NCBI GenBank assembly: GCA_039091255.1
Contig: JAWCMQ010000001.1
Coordinates: 186,001-250,000, forward strand
Direction of reading: 5' to 3'
From: JAWCMQ01 sp039091255
GTDB lineage: Archaea > Aenigmatarchaeota > Aenigmatarchaeia > GW2011-AR5 > JACRAC01
Length of the DNA stretch: 64,000 nt
The notes beneath the pieces are model-generated. The model worked only from the letters and a program-made list of their open reading frames with translations, was not told where the DNA came from and made no database searches. This document shows positions 1 to 8,097 of the stretch, piece by piece (position 1 is the stretch's first letter; each line of letters starts with the position of its first letter). The translations under genes and the position numbers were made by a program.

Positions 1-667
1 GTTCGACAGGCGCTTTCACATCAGGCAAGTCCAGCTTCATGCGGTTCATCGATTTCAGCGCATCGTACAATGCCCATGCATAATTATATCGCGTCCGCGA
101 CTGGCCCTCTGTTTGAGACCATATGTCACGTATCCCTGCAAGCCTCACAATCTTCTTGCCCTCATCCGCTATGCAAAGCCCTACGCCTGTCGGAGCCGGG
201 AAAAGCTTGATGAATACCGATCCTCTTTTTCCTGATGCAACAACCGGTATAGAATGCCCTTGTTTGCACCTGCACTCCCATGAACCGCAGCCAAGCTTTA
301 TCGGAATGATGTTCAGCTTCGCGGCATCGGTAGCCTTGCTGATGGCGATGCTGTGCTCATTCGATGTGGCTTTGCCCAAGCCAACGTAACCGAGGCTTCC
401 GACGGCAACAAGCGCCGAAATCTTATAGCGCCTGCCTGAGCGGTGCATGCGCGCAGTCCTGCGCGTGGATGTTCGCGTAATGCCTCCACCCTTGCCCGGT
501 GAGCCTCCGAAAAACAGCACTTCAGACTTGAGGTTGGGAAGGAGCTTGTCCACTATCCAAGGCTCGCGTATCTTCTGGCCCGTCGAAAATATCTGCTCAA
601 TGCTTGTTATTTCGCCAGCTAGCACTTTCTTTCCAAGTTCTGTTCTTGCTTTTAACTCGTATACCAT
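1..667 (-). CDS. rps5: 30S ribosomal protein S5 (uS5), 3' end cut by window
   Basis: Small-subunit ribosomal protein of the decoding/mRNA-entry region. The reading frame is open from an ATG at 667 to the window edge (222 complete codons, C-terminus missing). The S5 double-stranded-RNA-binding core is visible (GKGGGITRTSTRR, then VAVGSLGYVGLGKATS) followed by the S5 C-terminal fold (SVFIKLFPAPTGVGLCIADEG). A GGTGA ribosome-binding site lies just upstream of the ATG. It follows L18 at a 61-nt interval as the last visible member of the operon; L30, L15 and SecY would be expected next, outside the window. Confidence 0.95.
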   Translation of the reverse strand, partial: MVYELKARTELGKKVLAGEITSIEQIFSTGQKIREPWIVDKLLPNLKSEVLFFGGSPGKGGGITRTSTRRTARMHRSGRRYKISALVAVGSLGYVGLGKATSNEHSIAISKATDAAKLNIIPIKLGCGSWECRCKQGHSIPVVASGKRGSVFIKLFPAPTGVGLCIADEGKKIVRLAGIRDIWSQTEGQSRTRYNYAWALYDALKSMNRMKLDLPDVKAPVE

Positions 668-728
668 TCGGCTTCACCGCAAGCTAGCCCGTCCTCGCAT
701 GCTTTGAAGGAGAGCTGATTTTGCGAAA

Positions 729-1301
729 TCATCCTTTAAACATAGCCTCGATTTTTGCTTTAACCTCCTCAAAGTTCTTAACTATGCTTTCGGCCTCTGA
801 TTTGCCGAATTGCCTGGTGTGCGCCTGCGACCCCTTAAGCTTGCTTGCCCATGCAGCGATGTGCTCTCCGCGAATGCGCGCATCATCTGGCAGGTTTGCA
901 TCACTCGCTGGCACGTCCATCCCCGCATCCTTGGCACCCTTAACAACCGCATATAACGCATTGCCCTTTGTCGAAGCCTGCAACCCTATGTCGAGCACGG
1001 CTTTTGTGATGCCCGCCTTCATAGCTTTGTGCCCAATCAGAAATCCTGTGAGATAGGACGCAGGGATGCTTCCGCAATGGCATTTCCATCCCAATTTCTT
1101 GAGGCTGCTCGAAATCTCTTCTAGCAGCGTCCTGTCTCCGTCTTCAGCGTATCGCACAATCTGCGCGTGAATATTGTCATTTCCGCGTCTTACGACAAGC
1201 CTAGGCAGGCCTGATTTCAACAAAGCGAGCCTGGCACGGTAATTAGTCCGTCTTAGCAGTCGACGCTTGAACGGCATCCTTTGGCCTGGCTTAAGCCTCA
1301 T
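729..1301 (-). CDS. rpl18: 50S ribosomal protein L18 (uL18)
   Basis: 5S-rRNA-binding large-subunit protein, 190 aa from the chosen start. Typical archaeal L18 features: basic N-terminus with FKRRLLRRTNYRARLALL, then LPRLVVRRGNDNIHAQIV, and the mid-protein GLQASTKGNALYAVVKGAKDAG. The ATG at 1301 sits inside the last codons of L19e and has GGTGA eight bases upstream, so translation is probably coupled; an ATG at 1277 is an alternative. Confidence 0.95.
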   Translation of the reverse strand: MRLKPGQRMPFKRRLLRRTNYRARLALLKSGLPRLVVRRGNDNIHAQIVRYAEDGDRTLLEEISSSLKKLGWKCHCGSIPASYLTGFLIGHKAMKAGITKAVLDIGLQASTKGNALYAVVKGAKDAGMDVPASDANLPDDARIRGEHIAAWASKLKGSQAHTRQFGKSEAESIVKNFEEVKAKIEAMFKG

Positions 1302-1827
1302 TTTTCGATTCACCTGCCACTTTTGTGCGACTAACTGTTTCGGTTGCGTGCTTCTTTTTTGCAGCTTTTTCCCTTGCCTCAACAGGCGCCTTTGTGAGCT
1401 CCTCCACGCACGCCTTTATGTGCGCCCGAGAGCGGAAATAGCCGCCACCTGATTTTCTGTACATCTGTTTGTACGTCTTCTTGTCGATCTTGCCGCTGAT
1501 GAGCAATTCTTTAAGCATTGCCCGCTGCGCGCGTATGGCGTTCATCCACGCAGATTTGCGCCTGAAACGCGCGCCAAGGGCGCCCTTGCGCGAGCCTTTG
1601 CCTTTGCGCCTGCCGGCGCGCTTTTGCTCAGCAATGTAGCGCGCACGACTTCTGCTTACGCCTGATTTTGGCTCTTCGCGTATCACTCCGCTGCCGATTA
1701 GGCGACGCACGTCAGCTGCTGTTATCGCTTGCGCAATCTCGCCAAGCTTGGCCGGATCCATCCATATGCGGGATTTGCCGCATTTCAATATCTTCGCCGC
1801 AAGGCGGCGCTGTGCTGCGACTTCCAC
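1291..1827 (-). CDS. rpl19e: 50S ribosomal protein L19e (eL19)
   Basis: Archaeal/eukaryotic-type large-subunit protein, 178 aa. The start is judged to be GTG at 1827 because GGTGA lies seven bases upstream (overlapping the L32e stop) and the protein then begins as the family does (AAQRRLAAKILKCG). The conserved R-x-GKGSRKGA basic stretch and the helical tail (LKELLISGKIDKKTYKQMYRKSGGGYF) are present. It overlaps the L18 start by 11 nt. Confidence 0.95.
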   Translation of the reverse strand: MEVAAQRRLAAKILKCGKSRIWMDPAKLGEIAQAITAADVRRLIGSGVIREEPKSGVSRSRARYIAEQKRAGRRKGKGSRKGALGARFRRKSAWMNAIRAQRAMLKELLISGKIDKKTYKQMYRKSGGGYFRSRAHIKACVEELTKAPVEAREKAAKKKHATETVSRTKVAGESKNEA

Positions 1828-1834
1828 CCTCAAA

Positions 1835-2434
1835 TCACCTTGCTGATTCGGCTTTTGGTTCTGGCTCCGACTTCGGTGCCTTTTCGGAACGTGCTTTCGC
1901 TGCCGGCTTTGCTTCTTTTTCAGGTGCCCTCTCCGCTTCCGCTCCACTCGCCCCGCCTGCAGCCTGGGCTCCTGCCTTAGCGCGCTCAGCCCGCTGGCGC
2001 TCGATGACGCGCATGCGGTGCTGTGCGGCTGCGATTTTCTCCTTGTTCAATATGACGACGCCGCACTGCTCGGCTTTCATCACGATTTCGGCAACCGTCC
2101 GCAAGCCGAGTCCGGATGCGAGCACGGCTGCTTGCTTCTCTCTGTCGATGCGCGCCAAATCGGCAACGTTTTGCACAACAACAGGAAAATACCCACCAAC
2201 CATGCCGCGCCTTGCTGCGGCATGCCCAAAGCCTGCGTTCACCTTTGGCGGCTTGCCTTTTCTTCCCTGGCGCATCTTCGAATGAAGGCCAACTGGCCGC
2301 CTCCATTTCATCCCAAGCTTTTTGCATTTGAACCACTCATAGCGCAGAAAGCGACTGCGCCTTTTGCCATGGCTGCTCCGCCCTCCATCGTTCGACAGTC
2401 CAGCCGAAGATTTCGCAGCTCCGTAATCAGGCAT
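1835..2434 (-). CDS. rpl32e: 50S ribosomal protein L32e (eL32) with long acidic/basic tail
   Basis: Large-subunit protein, 199 aa. The N-terminal third carries the L32e signature (RRSRFLRYEWFKCKKLGMKWRRPVGLHSKMR followed by GKPPKVNAGFG, here split in two). The last ~60 residues are a low-complexity Ala/Lys/Glu tail not needed for the fold, likely an rRNA- or lineage-specific extension. ATG at 2434 is chosen over the TTG at 2440 because GGTGGGAG lies seven bases before it. Overlaps the L6 stop by 8 nt. Confidence 0.93.
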   Translation of the reverse strand: MPDYGAAKSSAGLSNDGGRSSHGKRRSRFLRYEWFKCKKLGMKWRRPVGLHSKMRQGRKGKPPKVNAGFGHAAARRGMVGGYFPVVVQNVADLARIDREKQAAVLASGLGLRTVAEIVMKAEQCGVVILNKEKIAAAQHRMRVIERQRAERAKAGAQAAGGASGAEAERAPEKEAKPAAKARSEKAPKSEPEPKAESAR

Positions 2435-2966
2435 TTGCAAACTCCCACCCTGTCATGTAGATGCCATCAAGGAAAACGCGCCTGTCGCGAGCGCGTATCC
2501 TGCAGGCGTTTTCGATGTTTGCAGCTGTCTGAGAAACGGCATCTTTATCGATGCCTACAACTGTAATCTCGTCCTTCTTAACATCGACTTTCACGCCTCC
2601 CAGCACCTTGGCCTTGCGCACAGATTTCTCGCCAAGAAAGTTTCTTATGACTATCTCATTGCCCTTGACTTCAATCGTCATGGGGAAATGCGTATGGAAA
2701 ATCTTCAGCTTATAGCGATAGCCTTTGGTTACGCCAGCTATCATGTTGCTTATGTGCGCCGCAATTGCGCCCACGAAGGATTTAACTCGTCTGAGATCGG
2801 CGCCCTTGACAACTATTTTTTCATCCAGCTTTGCGATTGAAATGTCAGCATCGAATATAGGGTTGCTAAAGCGCCGCTTTAGAGAACCCTTCGGTCCGCT
2901 AACTATGACTTCACAGCCCTCTACATCAACTTTGACGCCGTTTGGAATCACTATCTCTTTTTCCAC
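2427..2966 (-). CDS. rpl6: 50S ribosomal protein L6 (uL6)
   Basis: Large-subunit protein near the factor-binding site, 179 aa. Two L6 repeats are recognisable, with GPKGSLKRRF in the first and NFLGEKSVRKAKV in the second. A GTG at 2966 is taken as the start: AGGTG lies five bases upstream and the protein then begins with EKEIVIPNGVKV as in relatives. An upstream ATG at 3005 would add 13 atypical residues including two cysteines. Confidence 0.94.
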   Translation of the reverse strand: MEKEIVIPNGVKVDVEGCEVIVSGPKGSLKRRFSNPIFDADISIAKLDEKIVVKGADLRRVKSFVGAIAAHISNMIAGVTKGYRYKLKIFHTHFPMTIEVKGNEIVIRNFLGEKSVRKAKVLGGVKVDVKKDEITVVGIDKDAVSQTAANIENACRIRARDRRVFLDGIYMTGWEFANA

Positions 2967-3013
2967 CCAAACACCTTCTGCTTCAGCGCAGCATGCCGTC
3001 TCCAAAGCGCTTC

Positions 3014-3388
3014 TTAATACACATACATCAGCAACCTGCCGCCGATGCCTTTTTCGATTGCTTCCTTATGCGACATTACGCCTTGCGATGTTGAAACCAC
3101 AATCAGACCCACATCGCGCGATGGAAGATAGCGCTTTTCAAACTTCTCAAACTCTTCGAGGCTCACTGGAAACCTCGGCCTGATTACACCCATCGCGTTA
3201 ATTCTTCCCGCGAGCTGGATGCGTATAGTCCGCTTGCTCTCCTTGAACTGGCCAATATAGCCAGCCTTTTCCATTGCACCGAGTATCGCCTTCACAAGCT
3301 TCGAGCATGGAACAACGCACTCGCGCTTGCCTACAGCCTCTGCATTCTTTATTATCGACAACGCATCCGATAGCAGATCATGCCGCAT
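3014..3388 (-). CDS. rps8: 30S ribosomal protein S8 (uS8)
   Basis: Small-subunit assembly protein binding 16S helix 21; 124 aa. Starts at ATG 3388 (MRHDLLSDALSIIKNAE), with GGTGA five bases upstream inside the S14 stop region. The C-terminal S8 signature VVSTSQGVMSHKEAIEKGIGG is intact. Five bases separate it from S14, implying translational coupling. Confidence 0.95.
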   Translation of the reverse strand: MRHDLLSDALSIIKNAEAVGKRECVVPCSKLVKAILGAMEKAGYIGQFKESKRTIRIQLAGRINAMGVIRPRFPVSLEEFEKFEKRYLPSRDVGLIVVSTSQGVMSHKEAIEKGIGGRLLMYVY

Positions 3389-3393
3389 TGCTC

Positions 3394-3552
3394 TCACCGA
3401 TACTTTTTGAACCCTATGTCTTCCGCGACCTCGCGGAAGCACTTGCGACAATAGTTCAATCGATATTTTCGGATTATAGCTTCCATATTGCCGCACCGCA
3501 CGCACTTATGCGCGCCTTTTCCAAACTTTCGCTTGACAGCTTTCAGTCGCAT
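3394..3552 (-). CDS. rps14: 30S ribosomal protein S14, zinc-binding type (uS14)
   Basis: A 52-residue protein between L5 and S8. Translating from the ATG at 3552 gives a zinc ribbon with CVRC (residues 17-20) and CRKC (35-38) and the basic ending GFKKYR, the hallmark of the short archaeal S14P. Position between L5 and S8 is the universal one. The stop codon overlaps the GGTGA that serves S8. Confidence 0.95.
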   Translation of the reverse strand: MRLKAVKRKFGKGAHKCVRCGNMEAIIRKYRLNYCRKCFREVAEDIGFKKYR

Positions 3553-3558
3553 GGGTTA

Positions 3559-4125
3559 TCACTTATCGCTCTCGATGATCCTTACGCCGTACTCGCGCTT
3601 CATAAACTCCATCGCATCAGCCGCAGTTAATGCGTGCTTTTTGCCGATGACACTGGCGATGCGCTTGCGCTTGATGCTATACCCTGGACGTTCGAGGGTC
3701 ACACAAACGTTAAATCCTATCATAGGCATTTTGGGGTCGTAAGCTACACCAGGCACATCAATGTACTCCTTCACGCCGAAATTGACGTTGCCTGTGGCAT
3801 CGAAGCAGCTCGCCGGCAACTTGCCTTCGCGAGCTTGCAGCAGGCGCTTAAGCAACGCCACAGCAGCATGCTTTCGAACCGTGACCTTGCAGCCGATGGG
3901 CTTGCCCTTGGCGATGTTGAAGGTGCTGCGCGTGCGCGATTTCGTTATCACGACGTTCCGAGCAGCCACGCGTTCCAACAAAGTCTTGGCTATGTCAATA
4001 GGCAGCCTCGTGCCGCAACCGATGTTGAGCACAACCTTCTCCACGCGCACGGCGCGCATTGGGTTTTGTGCCCTTGCTTGTGCAGCGCTGTGTTCGGCGG
4101 CGGCCGTTATCCCTTCAGCACCCAT
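3559..4125 (-). CDS. rpl5: 50S ribosomal protein L5 (uL5)
   Basis: Large-subunit protein contacting 5S rRNA and P-site tRNA, about 188 aa. Motifs: NPMRAVRVEKVVLNIGCG at the start of the domain, then GKPIGCKVTVR and MIGFNVCVTLERPG. Three ATGs in a row (4131, 4128, 4125) follow GGTGA; 4125 gives the best spacing (six bases). The ~25 N-terminal residues rich in Ala/Gln precede the conserved fold and are an extension. Confidence 0.94.
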   Translation of the reverse strand: MGAEGITAAAEHSAAQARAQNPMRAVRVEKVVLNIGCGTRLPIDIAKTLLERVAARNVVITKSRTRSTFNIAKGKPIGCKVTVRKHAAVALLKRLLQAREGKLPASCFDATGNVNFGVKEYIDVPGVAYDPKMPMIGFNVCVTLERPGYSIKRKRIASVIGKKHALTAADAMEFMKREYGVRIIESDK

Positions 4126-4135
4126 CATCATTCAC

Positions 4136-4822
4136 CTACAGCGTAATCAGCGGCTTGTCCTGGCCAATTGCGAACGCGAAAGCCTTCAGCGTTTCGGTTG
4201 TTTCTTTATCATGCCTGATGACCACGCGATTCGGCTGAGAGCGGCGCAGCACAATGATGTCTTCGACTCTGCCCATCTTGCCGCGGTTGATGCCATCAGC
4301 TATCAGCACAAGCGTGCCGCGCTTGAATTGAACATGTCCTTTGATGGTGCTGTCGACTAGATCGTAAACCACAACATCGGATGTCCTGTAGACATCCTTG
4401 TCCACAAGCATGTTGCGTCCGTCATGGAAGTTAAGCTGAGTCTTGCCTCGGACGTTCGTCTTGCCGACCACTTTGAGCAGCTTTATTCTGCTCTCTGCTT
4501 CGCTAATGGGCTTGAGCTCAAGGCCGCGCTTGCAGGGCAATACACGCCAGTACTTGTCGCCGACTGCGAGGACATCCATAAGACCAACAGGAAAGCCCAT
4601 ATCCTTTCGCACGCGGCCATCGATTTTCACGGCCCTGTTATTGAGCAAGCTGCGCGCCTCACGCGCATTCTCTGCTATGCCAAGCACATCGCGCAATATA
4701 TGGCCGAGCGGCAGGCATGCTGACTTTGCATGCGGTCCAGGCCGTGGCACTATCGCATATCGCGCCTTTGCCTTGCGCACAATTTTCCACAACTTCGGAG
4801 ATGCCATGCGCTTTATGATCAT
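4136..4822 (-). CDS. rps4e: 30S ribosomal protein S4e (eS4)
   Basis: Archaeal/eukaryotic small-subunit protein, 228 aa, with the expected order: N-terminal basic segment (ASPKLWKIVRKAKARYAIVP), S4-type RNA-binding region (LLNNRAVKIDGRVRKDMGFPVGLMDV) and a C-terminal KOW-like part (GRNMLVDKD...). Its ATG overlaps the L24 stop as ATGA, the usual coupled junction. L5 starts right after its stop. Confidence 0.95.
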   Translation of the reverse strand: MIIKRMASPKLWKIVRKAKARYAIVPRPGPHAKSACLPLGHILRDVLGIAENAREARSLLNNRAVKIDGRVRKDMGFPVGLMDVLAVGDKYWRVLPCKRGLELKPISEAESRIKLLKVVGKTNVRGKTQLNFHDGRNMLVDKDVYRTSDVVVYDLVDSTIKGHVQFKRGTLVLIADGINRGKMGRVEDIIVLRRSQPNRVVIRHDKETTETLKAFAFAIGQDKPLITL

Positions 4823-5235
4823 GCCTTACCACCAGCTTTAGCAAGCGCTGCTTGCGCTTTTTTCTGGAGCGTTTTCATGCGCTCTTTGTCATCCATGTTT
4901 AGCCGCAGCACCACCACGTTTGAAGGCTCGATCGCAGCGTCAACCTCTTGGCCTGACGCCTTTTTGCGCTTGAGCCCCTCAACGAACACCTTAAGCGTCT
5001 TGAGATCAACGCGAGAGACTTTGCCGCTCTTTCCTCTGAACTCACCCCGCATCACGCGGACCTCATCGCCCTTGCGAAGCGGCACGGCGCGGCGCATGTG
5101 CTGCTTTCGGAGCTCCTTAGATAAGTGAGCTGACACAAGCTTATGCCGAACATGAAGAGGCGCATTTGCGCGCCATTTGCGCTGCTTGCGCGGCTGCTTT
5201 GACGAAATCCAATATCGCGACCACAGTTTCTTCAT
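4819..5235 (-). CDS. rpl24: 50S ribosomal protein L24 (uL24)
   Basis: Assembly-initiating large-subunit protein, 138 aa from ATG 5235. Typical archaeal L24: SKQPRKQRKWRANAPLHVRH, then the KOW motif RKGDEVRVMRGEFRGKSGKV. An extra ~40-residue Lys/Ala tail extends past the KOW core. A further upstream ATG (5253) would lie inside L14 and is not supported by the family N-terminus. Confidence 0.94.
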   Translation of the reverse strand: MKKLWSRYWISSKQPRKQRKWRANAPLHVRHKLVSAHLSKELRKQHMRRAVPLRKGDEVRVMRGEFRGKSGKVSRVDLKTLKVFVEGLKRKKASGQEVDAAIEPSNVVVLRLNMDDKERMKTLQKKAQAALAKAGGKA

Positions 5236-5242
5236 AGCATCA

Positions 5243-5644
5243 CTACACAACAACGCTTGCGATCTTTCCTATCATCGAAAAGCGCCCAACAACTTCTTTG
5301 GCTATCGCCGTGCGTATTTCGGAGCCTGTTGGCTCATGCGTCTTCGGATTTATCAGCACCGCAGCATTATCTGTGAATGCAACGCGCGTGCCATCAGGCC
5401 GACGGAACTCCTTTTTTTGGCGAACAATGACTGCATGCACAACTGTTTTTCGGATTTTTTCATCGCCCTTGATGACGGAGCACACGACTATATCGCCTAT
5501 TCCAGCCTTCGGCAGCTTGCGGTGCTTTCCTTTGAACTTAAGGACAGCGATGACCTTCAACTCCTTTGCGCCACTGTTGTCTGCGCATGCAAGCACAGTT
5601 CCAAGCTGTATGCACTTTGTCGTCTTTGCAGTCAATCCAAGCAT
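5243..5644 (-). CDS. rpl14: 50S ribosomal protein L14 (uL14)
   Basis: Universal intersubunit-bridge protein, 133 aa. Contains LACADNSGAKELKVIAV and the C-terminal ATGPI-like signature region as EPTGSEIRTAIAKEV, the archaeal form. L24 starts inside its 3' end. Confidence 0.95.
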   Translation of the reverse strand: MLGLTAKTTKCIQLGTVLACADNSGAKELKVIAVLKFKGKHRKLPKAGIGDIVVCSVIKGDEKIRKTVVHAVIVRQKKEFRRPDGTRVAFTDNAAVLINPKTHEPTGSEIRTAIAKEVVGRFSMIGKIASVVV

Positions 5645-5677
5645 GTTCGATCACACACGTCTTCAGCTCTCAGCCTC

Positions 5678-6010
5678 TTACGCGACTTTCTCGATAACTA
5701 CAAACGCTTTCATCTTAGACAGCGGCCTGCACTCGGCTATGCGGACAATGTCGCCCTCTCTAGCCGCGATGCATGGAGGATTGTGCGCAGCTACGCGTGT
5801 GCGGCGCCTTGCATATCGCTCGTATTTTGGGACATAGTGGAGGTAGTCCCATTGCACGATAACAGTAGCAGGCGTCTTGTCGGAAACTACGCGCCCCTCA
5901 AACACTCGACCGCGCACGCGCAGACTGCCGTGCCATGGGCATGTGATGCTCGTGCAACTAGCCTTTGGCTTTCGGGCGTCAAGCCCAATGTCCATTTTTT
6001 TTCTTGCCAT
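5678..6010 (-). CDS. rps17: 30S ribosomal protein S17 (uS17)
   Basis: Small-subunit OB-fold protein, 110 aa, with the archaeal features CPWHGSLRVRGRVFEGRVVS and GDIVRIAECRPLSKMKAFVV. GGTGAGGTG precedes the ATG. Lies between Rpp29 and L14, the standard archaeal position. Confidence 0.95.
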   Translation of the reverse strand: MARKKMDIGLDARKPKASCTSITCPWHGSLRVRGRVFEGRVVSDKTPATVIVQWDYLHYVPKYERYARRRTRVAAHNPPCIAAREGDIVRIAECRPLSKMKAFVVIEKVA

Positions 6011-6043
6011 CTAGCACCTCACCGATTTTTCCTTTCGCAAACA

Positions 6044-6313
6044 TCACCACTTTTTTGCCATCTTTTTGATGCGGTCTTCCGGTCGCGCTAGTATAGTGCG
6101 GCCTTCGATGTCAACGGCCTTGCCATCGAGCCATACACGAAAGGTCGATCCCTCCTTCTCTACTCGTTTCGCACCGATTACGAGCGTCTTCATCGTCTCA
6201 TCGCGTATCACGCCTGAAATTCCAACCTGCGCAGCATTCCGCGCTGCGACGACACGACAACGCAGCCCTATGAGCTCGTGCTGTACGATGTTCTTCGGGG
6301 TGCGCATGTTCAT
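6044..6313 (-). CDS. rnp1: Ribonuclease P protein component 1 (Rpp29/Pop4)
   Basis: Protein subunit of archaeal RNase P, which removes tRNA 5' leaders. 89 aa, essentially only the Sm-like barrel: NIVQHELIGLRCRVV, then GISGVIRDETMKTLVIG and the ending VEKEGSTFRVWLDGK...EGRTILARPEDRIKK. The position between SUI1 and S17 is the classical archaeal one. Its presence implies a protein-bearing RNase P; the tRNA genes at 45419, 47164 and 62615 have hairpins in their putative leaders. Confidence 0.93.
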   Translation of the reverse strand: MNMRTPKNIVQHELIGLRCRVVAARNAAQVGISGVIRDETMKTLVIGAKRVEKEGSTFRVWLDGKAVDIEGRTILARPEDRIKKMAKKW

Positions 6314-6335
6314 CTGCGCCTCACAACTGTGCAGC

Positions 6336-6638
6336 TCATCGCACTTCGATCATGTCAGGCGGAAAACCTTCCTTCATGAGGAGCTCCTTGACGCGTTCGC
6401 GATGATCGCCTTGAAGCTCAATCGTGTCATTCTTCCACGTTCCACCACACGCAAGGCGCGACTTAAGCTTCTTCAGAAGCTCCTTGATGTCGATTTTCGT
6501 CGCATCAATGCCGCGCACAACCGTCATATACTTGTTGAAGCGTGTCGGGATGACGGAAATCGTTATCTTCTGGGCTTCCTTCGCCATTACCTCGCACGCG
6601 CAAAGCTCCTCAGGCAGGCCGCATTTCGGACAAACCAT
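6336..6638 (-). CDS. Translation initiation factor aIF1 (SUI1)
   Basis: Start-codon-selection factor homologous to eukaryotic eIF1, 100 aa. N-terminal short zinc ribbon (CPKCGLPEELCAC, four Cys) then the SUI1 domain (MTVVRGIDATKIDIKELLKKLKS split, ACGGTWKNDTIELQGDHRERV). GTGAT precedes the ATG, overlapping the L29 stop. Embedded between L29 and Rpp29 as in many archaea. Confidence 0.95.
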   Translation of the reverse strand: MVCPKCGLPEELCACEVMAKEAQKITISVIPTRFNKYMTVVRGIDATKIDIKELLKKLKSRLACGGTWKNDTIELQGDHRERVKELLMKEGFPPDMIEVR

Positions 6639-6647
6639 TTTTTTACA

Positions 6648-6866
6648 TCACACCTCCTTCTTCGATTCCGTTGGTTTCGGTTGCTGCGAAATCCTCAATA
6701 GCGTATGAATCCTGGCAATAGTCTTCCGAAGCGCACGTATGCGGCCCGAACTCTTCACGGTCCCGATTTCGCTGGCAGCACGCTCCTTTGCGAGTTCGAG
6801 ACGCGCATCCCGCAATTGGGCCGCAAGCTGATCCGCGCTAAGCTTTCGCATATCCTTAAGCTTCAT
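6648..6866 (-). CDS. rpl29: 50S ribosomal protein L29 (uL29)
   Basis: Short helical-hairpin protein at the exit tunnel, 72 aa from ATG 6866 (MKLKDMRKLSADQL). Contains RLELAKERAAS and the C-terminal KTIARIHTLLR typical of L29. The start lies within the 3' end of S3 (11-nt overlap) behind AAAGGAA; the ATG at 6908 would add an unrelated basic stretch. Confidence 0.94.
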   Translation of the reverse strand: MKLKDMRKLSADQLAAQLRDARLELAKERAASEIGTVKSSGRIRALRKTIARIHTLLRISQQPKPTESKKEV

Positions 6867-7557
6867 TTCCTTTCGCCTCGTTCTCTCCAGATGGCTGCTT
6901 TTCCGCAACTTCAGCAGTCTCGAGCTGAGCAGCAGCTACCGCGGTCTCTTCGGGCGGCTTTTCAGCGGGCTTCGGCTTTTCGACAGTAATCTTCTTGTCG
7001 CTGTGGGCAACCATTATCGACGTCGTCACACCTATGTTTCCAAGTTTTGGCAGCGCGGTCGCGGTGCCTGTTATAACATCCCGCTTTGCCGGTTCGCCGC
7101 ACTTCTTGATGTAACCGGCTGTGAACCGCATCGAACGTGCCTTTTCCCCGCCCAACTTTCCCTTGATTACGATTTCGCAGCCTACCGCGCCAGCGCGCAT
7201 CACGCGTTCGAGGTAATAGCTGCCGATTTTCTTCGGGTTCATGCCTTTCTCCAGCGCAGCAGCAATCGACTGCGAAACGATGCGTGGATCCATGTCCGGA
7301 TTCGATATCTTCTGGACATCAATCTGCGGGTTCTCAAGCCCAAACATAGCCCTCAGCTTCTCGGAAACTTCGCGTATCTTGTCCCCCCCGTGCCCTATAA
7401 CCAAACCGGGCGACGTTGTGTGCACCGTGATGCGCACACCCAGTGGGGTATATGCAACATCAATAAGGCCGCATTTTATGCCTGCAAACTCTTTCTGCAA
7501 GAATTCCTGCAATTGGATAAGTTCTTTGGCTTTTTTGATGAACAGGCGCTCTTTCAT
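6856..7557 (-). CDS. rps3: 30S ribosomal protein S3 (uS3)
   Basis: mRNA-entry-channel protein, 233 aa. KH domain with GLVIGHGGDKIREVSEKL and the C-terminal S3 domain (GCEIVIKGKLGGEKARSMRF). The last ~45 residues are an acidic/Ala-rich tail. ATG overlaps the L22 stop by 4 nt. Confidence 0.96.
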   Translation of the reverse strand: MKERLFIKKAKELIQLQEFLQKEFAGIKCGLIDVAYTPLGVRITVHTTSPGLVIGHGGDKIREVSEKLRAMFGLENPQIDVQKISNPDMDPRIVSQSIAAALEKGMNPKKIGSYYLERVMRAGAVGCEIVIKGKLGGEKARSMRFTAGYIKKCGEPAKRDVITGTATALPKLGNIGVTTSIMVAHSDKKITVEKPKPAEKPPEETAVAAAQLETAEVAEKQPSGENEAKGNEA

Positions 7558-8015
7558 TGCTTAGATTCACCCTTGGCTTTTTGCATCTCAGCAGGCAAAG
7601 TTTTGGATTCATCGGCCGCTATTTCCGACTTTGCCTTGCCTCGCTCGATCAGCATGACCTCCAAATTCGTAGATTTCATTCGCGAACCAAATGCCAACTT
7701 GCGCCGCGCACGGCGCATATGAGTGCCATGCGTGGCAGCCGCGTGCACAAACAAGCGTTTTTCATCCAGGCCAAGCGACCTTGCGTTCGCTTCGCAGCTT
7801 GTGAGCAGCCTAAGCATGCTGACTGCCGCCTTTGTGTAATACTTGCCCTTCAGGCTGCGCTGTCCGGCAACGAGGTCCTGCAGCAGCCGCTTCGCAACCG
7901 TCAGCTTCTTTCCGCGCACGACCGCGCTTAATTTGACTGCATCTTTCGCCGAAATCCGCAAGTTTTGCCCGAAAGCCTTAGCATGCGGCTGTTCGGGTTC
8001 AAATGTATAGGGCAT
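7554..8015 (-). CDS. rpl22: 50S ribosomal protein L22 (uL22)
   Basis: Exit-tunnel protein, 153 aa. Archaeal L22 layout: N-terminal AKAFGQNLRISAKDAVKL, then a beta-hairpin-forming stretch and HAAATHGTHMRRARRKLAFG. A ~25-residue Lys/Glu tail follows the core. GAGGT lies upstream of the ATG. Confidence 0.95.
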   Translation of the reverse strand: MPYTFEPEQPHAKAFGQNLRISAKDAVKLSAVVRGKKLTVAKRLLQDLVAGQRSLKGKYYTKAAVSMLRLLTSCEANARSLGLDEKRLFVHAAATHGTHMRRARRKLAFGSRMKSTNLEVMLIERGKAKSEIAADESKTLPAEMQKAKGESKQ

Positions 8016-8043
8016 GTTTTAGCTAACCTCTATGACCCAACAA

Positions 8044-8062
8044 GCCGCTGCATCGCAGCGGC
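8044..8062 (-). other. Perfect hairpin between S19 and L22
   Basis: A 7-bp perfect stem (GCCGCTG / CAGCGGC) with a 5-base loop lies in the 82-nt S19-L22 spacer, by far the longest gap between S19 and L22 in an otherwise tightly packed operon. No U-run follows, so it is not a simple terminator; it could be an mRNA-processing or stabilising element. Confidence 0.5.
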
Positions 8063-8097
8063 AAATGCTCATCCAAGCAAGTTATCTGTCATCCTCC

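Noticed and set aside
5177..6091. Plus-strand frame of 304 codons across L14 and S17
   Set aside because: Antisense to well-identified ribosomal protein genes.
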